Origin: JADDRA01 sp035553895
GTDB lineage: Bacteria; Actinomycetota; Acidimicrobiia; Acidimicrobiales; CADCSY01
Length of the DNA: 38,726 nt
Direction: 5' to 3'
NCBI GenBank assembly: GCA_035553895.1
Contig: DATMJI010000099.1
Span: 1-38,726 of the forward strand
In this document: positions 38,606 through 38,726 of the stretch, piece after piece
Layout: the number at the start of each line of letters is the position of its first letter
Numbering within the stretch: position 1 is the first letter of the stretch
Notes under the pieces: generated by a model
Seen by the model: only the letters and a program-made list of their open reading frames with translations
What the model was told of the DNA's origin: nothing
Database searches by the model: none
Program-made: the position numbers and the translations under genes

Positions 38606-38726
38606 TCCGCCGGGGCCGGCCGCCAGCGCCGGAGCTGCTGGCCGACCTGGAGCGTCGCTACCGGGCCATCGGCGGGACGTCGCCCCTGGCCGGGCGCACC
38701 CGGGCCCAGGCCGCCGCCCTGGCCGC
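38453..38726. repeat. perfect 121-bp inverted repeat at the window end
   Basis: Positions 38606-38726 are the exact reverse complement of 38453-38573, around a 32-nt loop (38574-38605). Because the repeated stretch encodes the ferrochelatase N-terminal region, the plus strand at 38641-38726 also translates to YRAIGGTSPLAGRT. The repeat runs to the last base, so its full length is unknown. Confidence 0.97.

Noticed and set aside
38606..38726. Second, plus-strand ferrochelatase start at the right edge
   Set aside because: The YRAIGGTSPLAGRT translation there is only the inverted copy of hemH, not a separate gene.

Overview
The window is very GC-rich DNA, dense with genes, many of them starting with GTG and overlapping the previous stop codon. 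DUF3499-type and DUF5719-type proteins, a HemY-type oxidase next to a ferrochelatase, and repeated TANNNT hexamers 6-9 nt before start codons (leaderless transcripts) point to an actinobacterium. An Acidimicrobiia-like organism is my best guess, but it is an inference from protein style, not a search result. No tRNA, rRNA, CRISPR array, integrase or transposase was seen.

Layout. (1) 1-1.9 kb: a lower-GC segment with a lone berberine-bridge-type FAD oxidoreductase. (2) 1.9-7.1 kb, minus strand: a GtrA/GT2 fusion coupled to a large YfhO/PTPS-like membrane protein, a zinc-ribbon protein, a CPBP protease and DUF3499. (3) 7.2-9.2 kb: ftsH, ending at a strong bidirectional hairpin. (4) 9.2-14.3 kb, minus strand: an anchored thioredoxin-like protein, DUF5719, and a giant GT2-membrane fusion. 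(5) 14.4-16.8 kb: a 58-aa unknown, a fatty-acid desaturase, and a HAAS/PadR pair. (6) 16.8-34.2 kb: a surface-polysaccharide locus. It has gmd and a GT2 (minus); rmlC-like, rmlB, rmlD, a methyltransferase, a double GT4 and a GT-C protein (plus); and a six-gene overlapping minus-strand operon (ABC permease, ABC ATPase with Wzt-type C-terminus, methyltransferase, three GT4 enzymes) divergent from one more GT4. (7) 34.2-38.7 kb, minus strand: a GT-C-like membrane protein, a HemY-type oxidase and a partial ferrochelatase.

How the genes fit together. RmlB/C/D and Gmd would supply deoxysugar nucleotides. The GT2 and GT4 enzymes would assemble a glycan on a lipid carrier, the two methyltransferases could modify or cap it, and the ABC transporter with its C-terminal recognition domain would move the finished chain across the membrane. 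The multispanning GT-C and YfhO-like proteins may add lipid-linked sugars on the outside. RmlA, an initiating phosphoglycosyltransferase and the reductase that normally follows Gmd are not in the window.

The strongest structural oddity is the last 274 bases: a perfect 121-bp inverted duplication around a 32-nt loop that folds the ferrochelatase gene back on itself. It looks like a contig-end artefact, so sequence beyond about 38605 should not be trusted as genomic.
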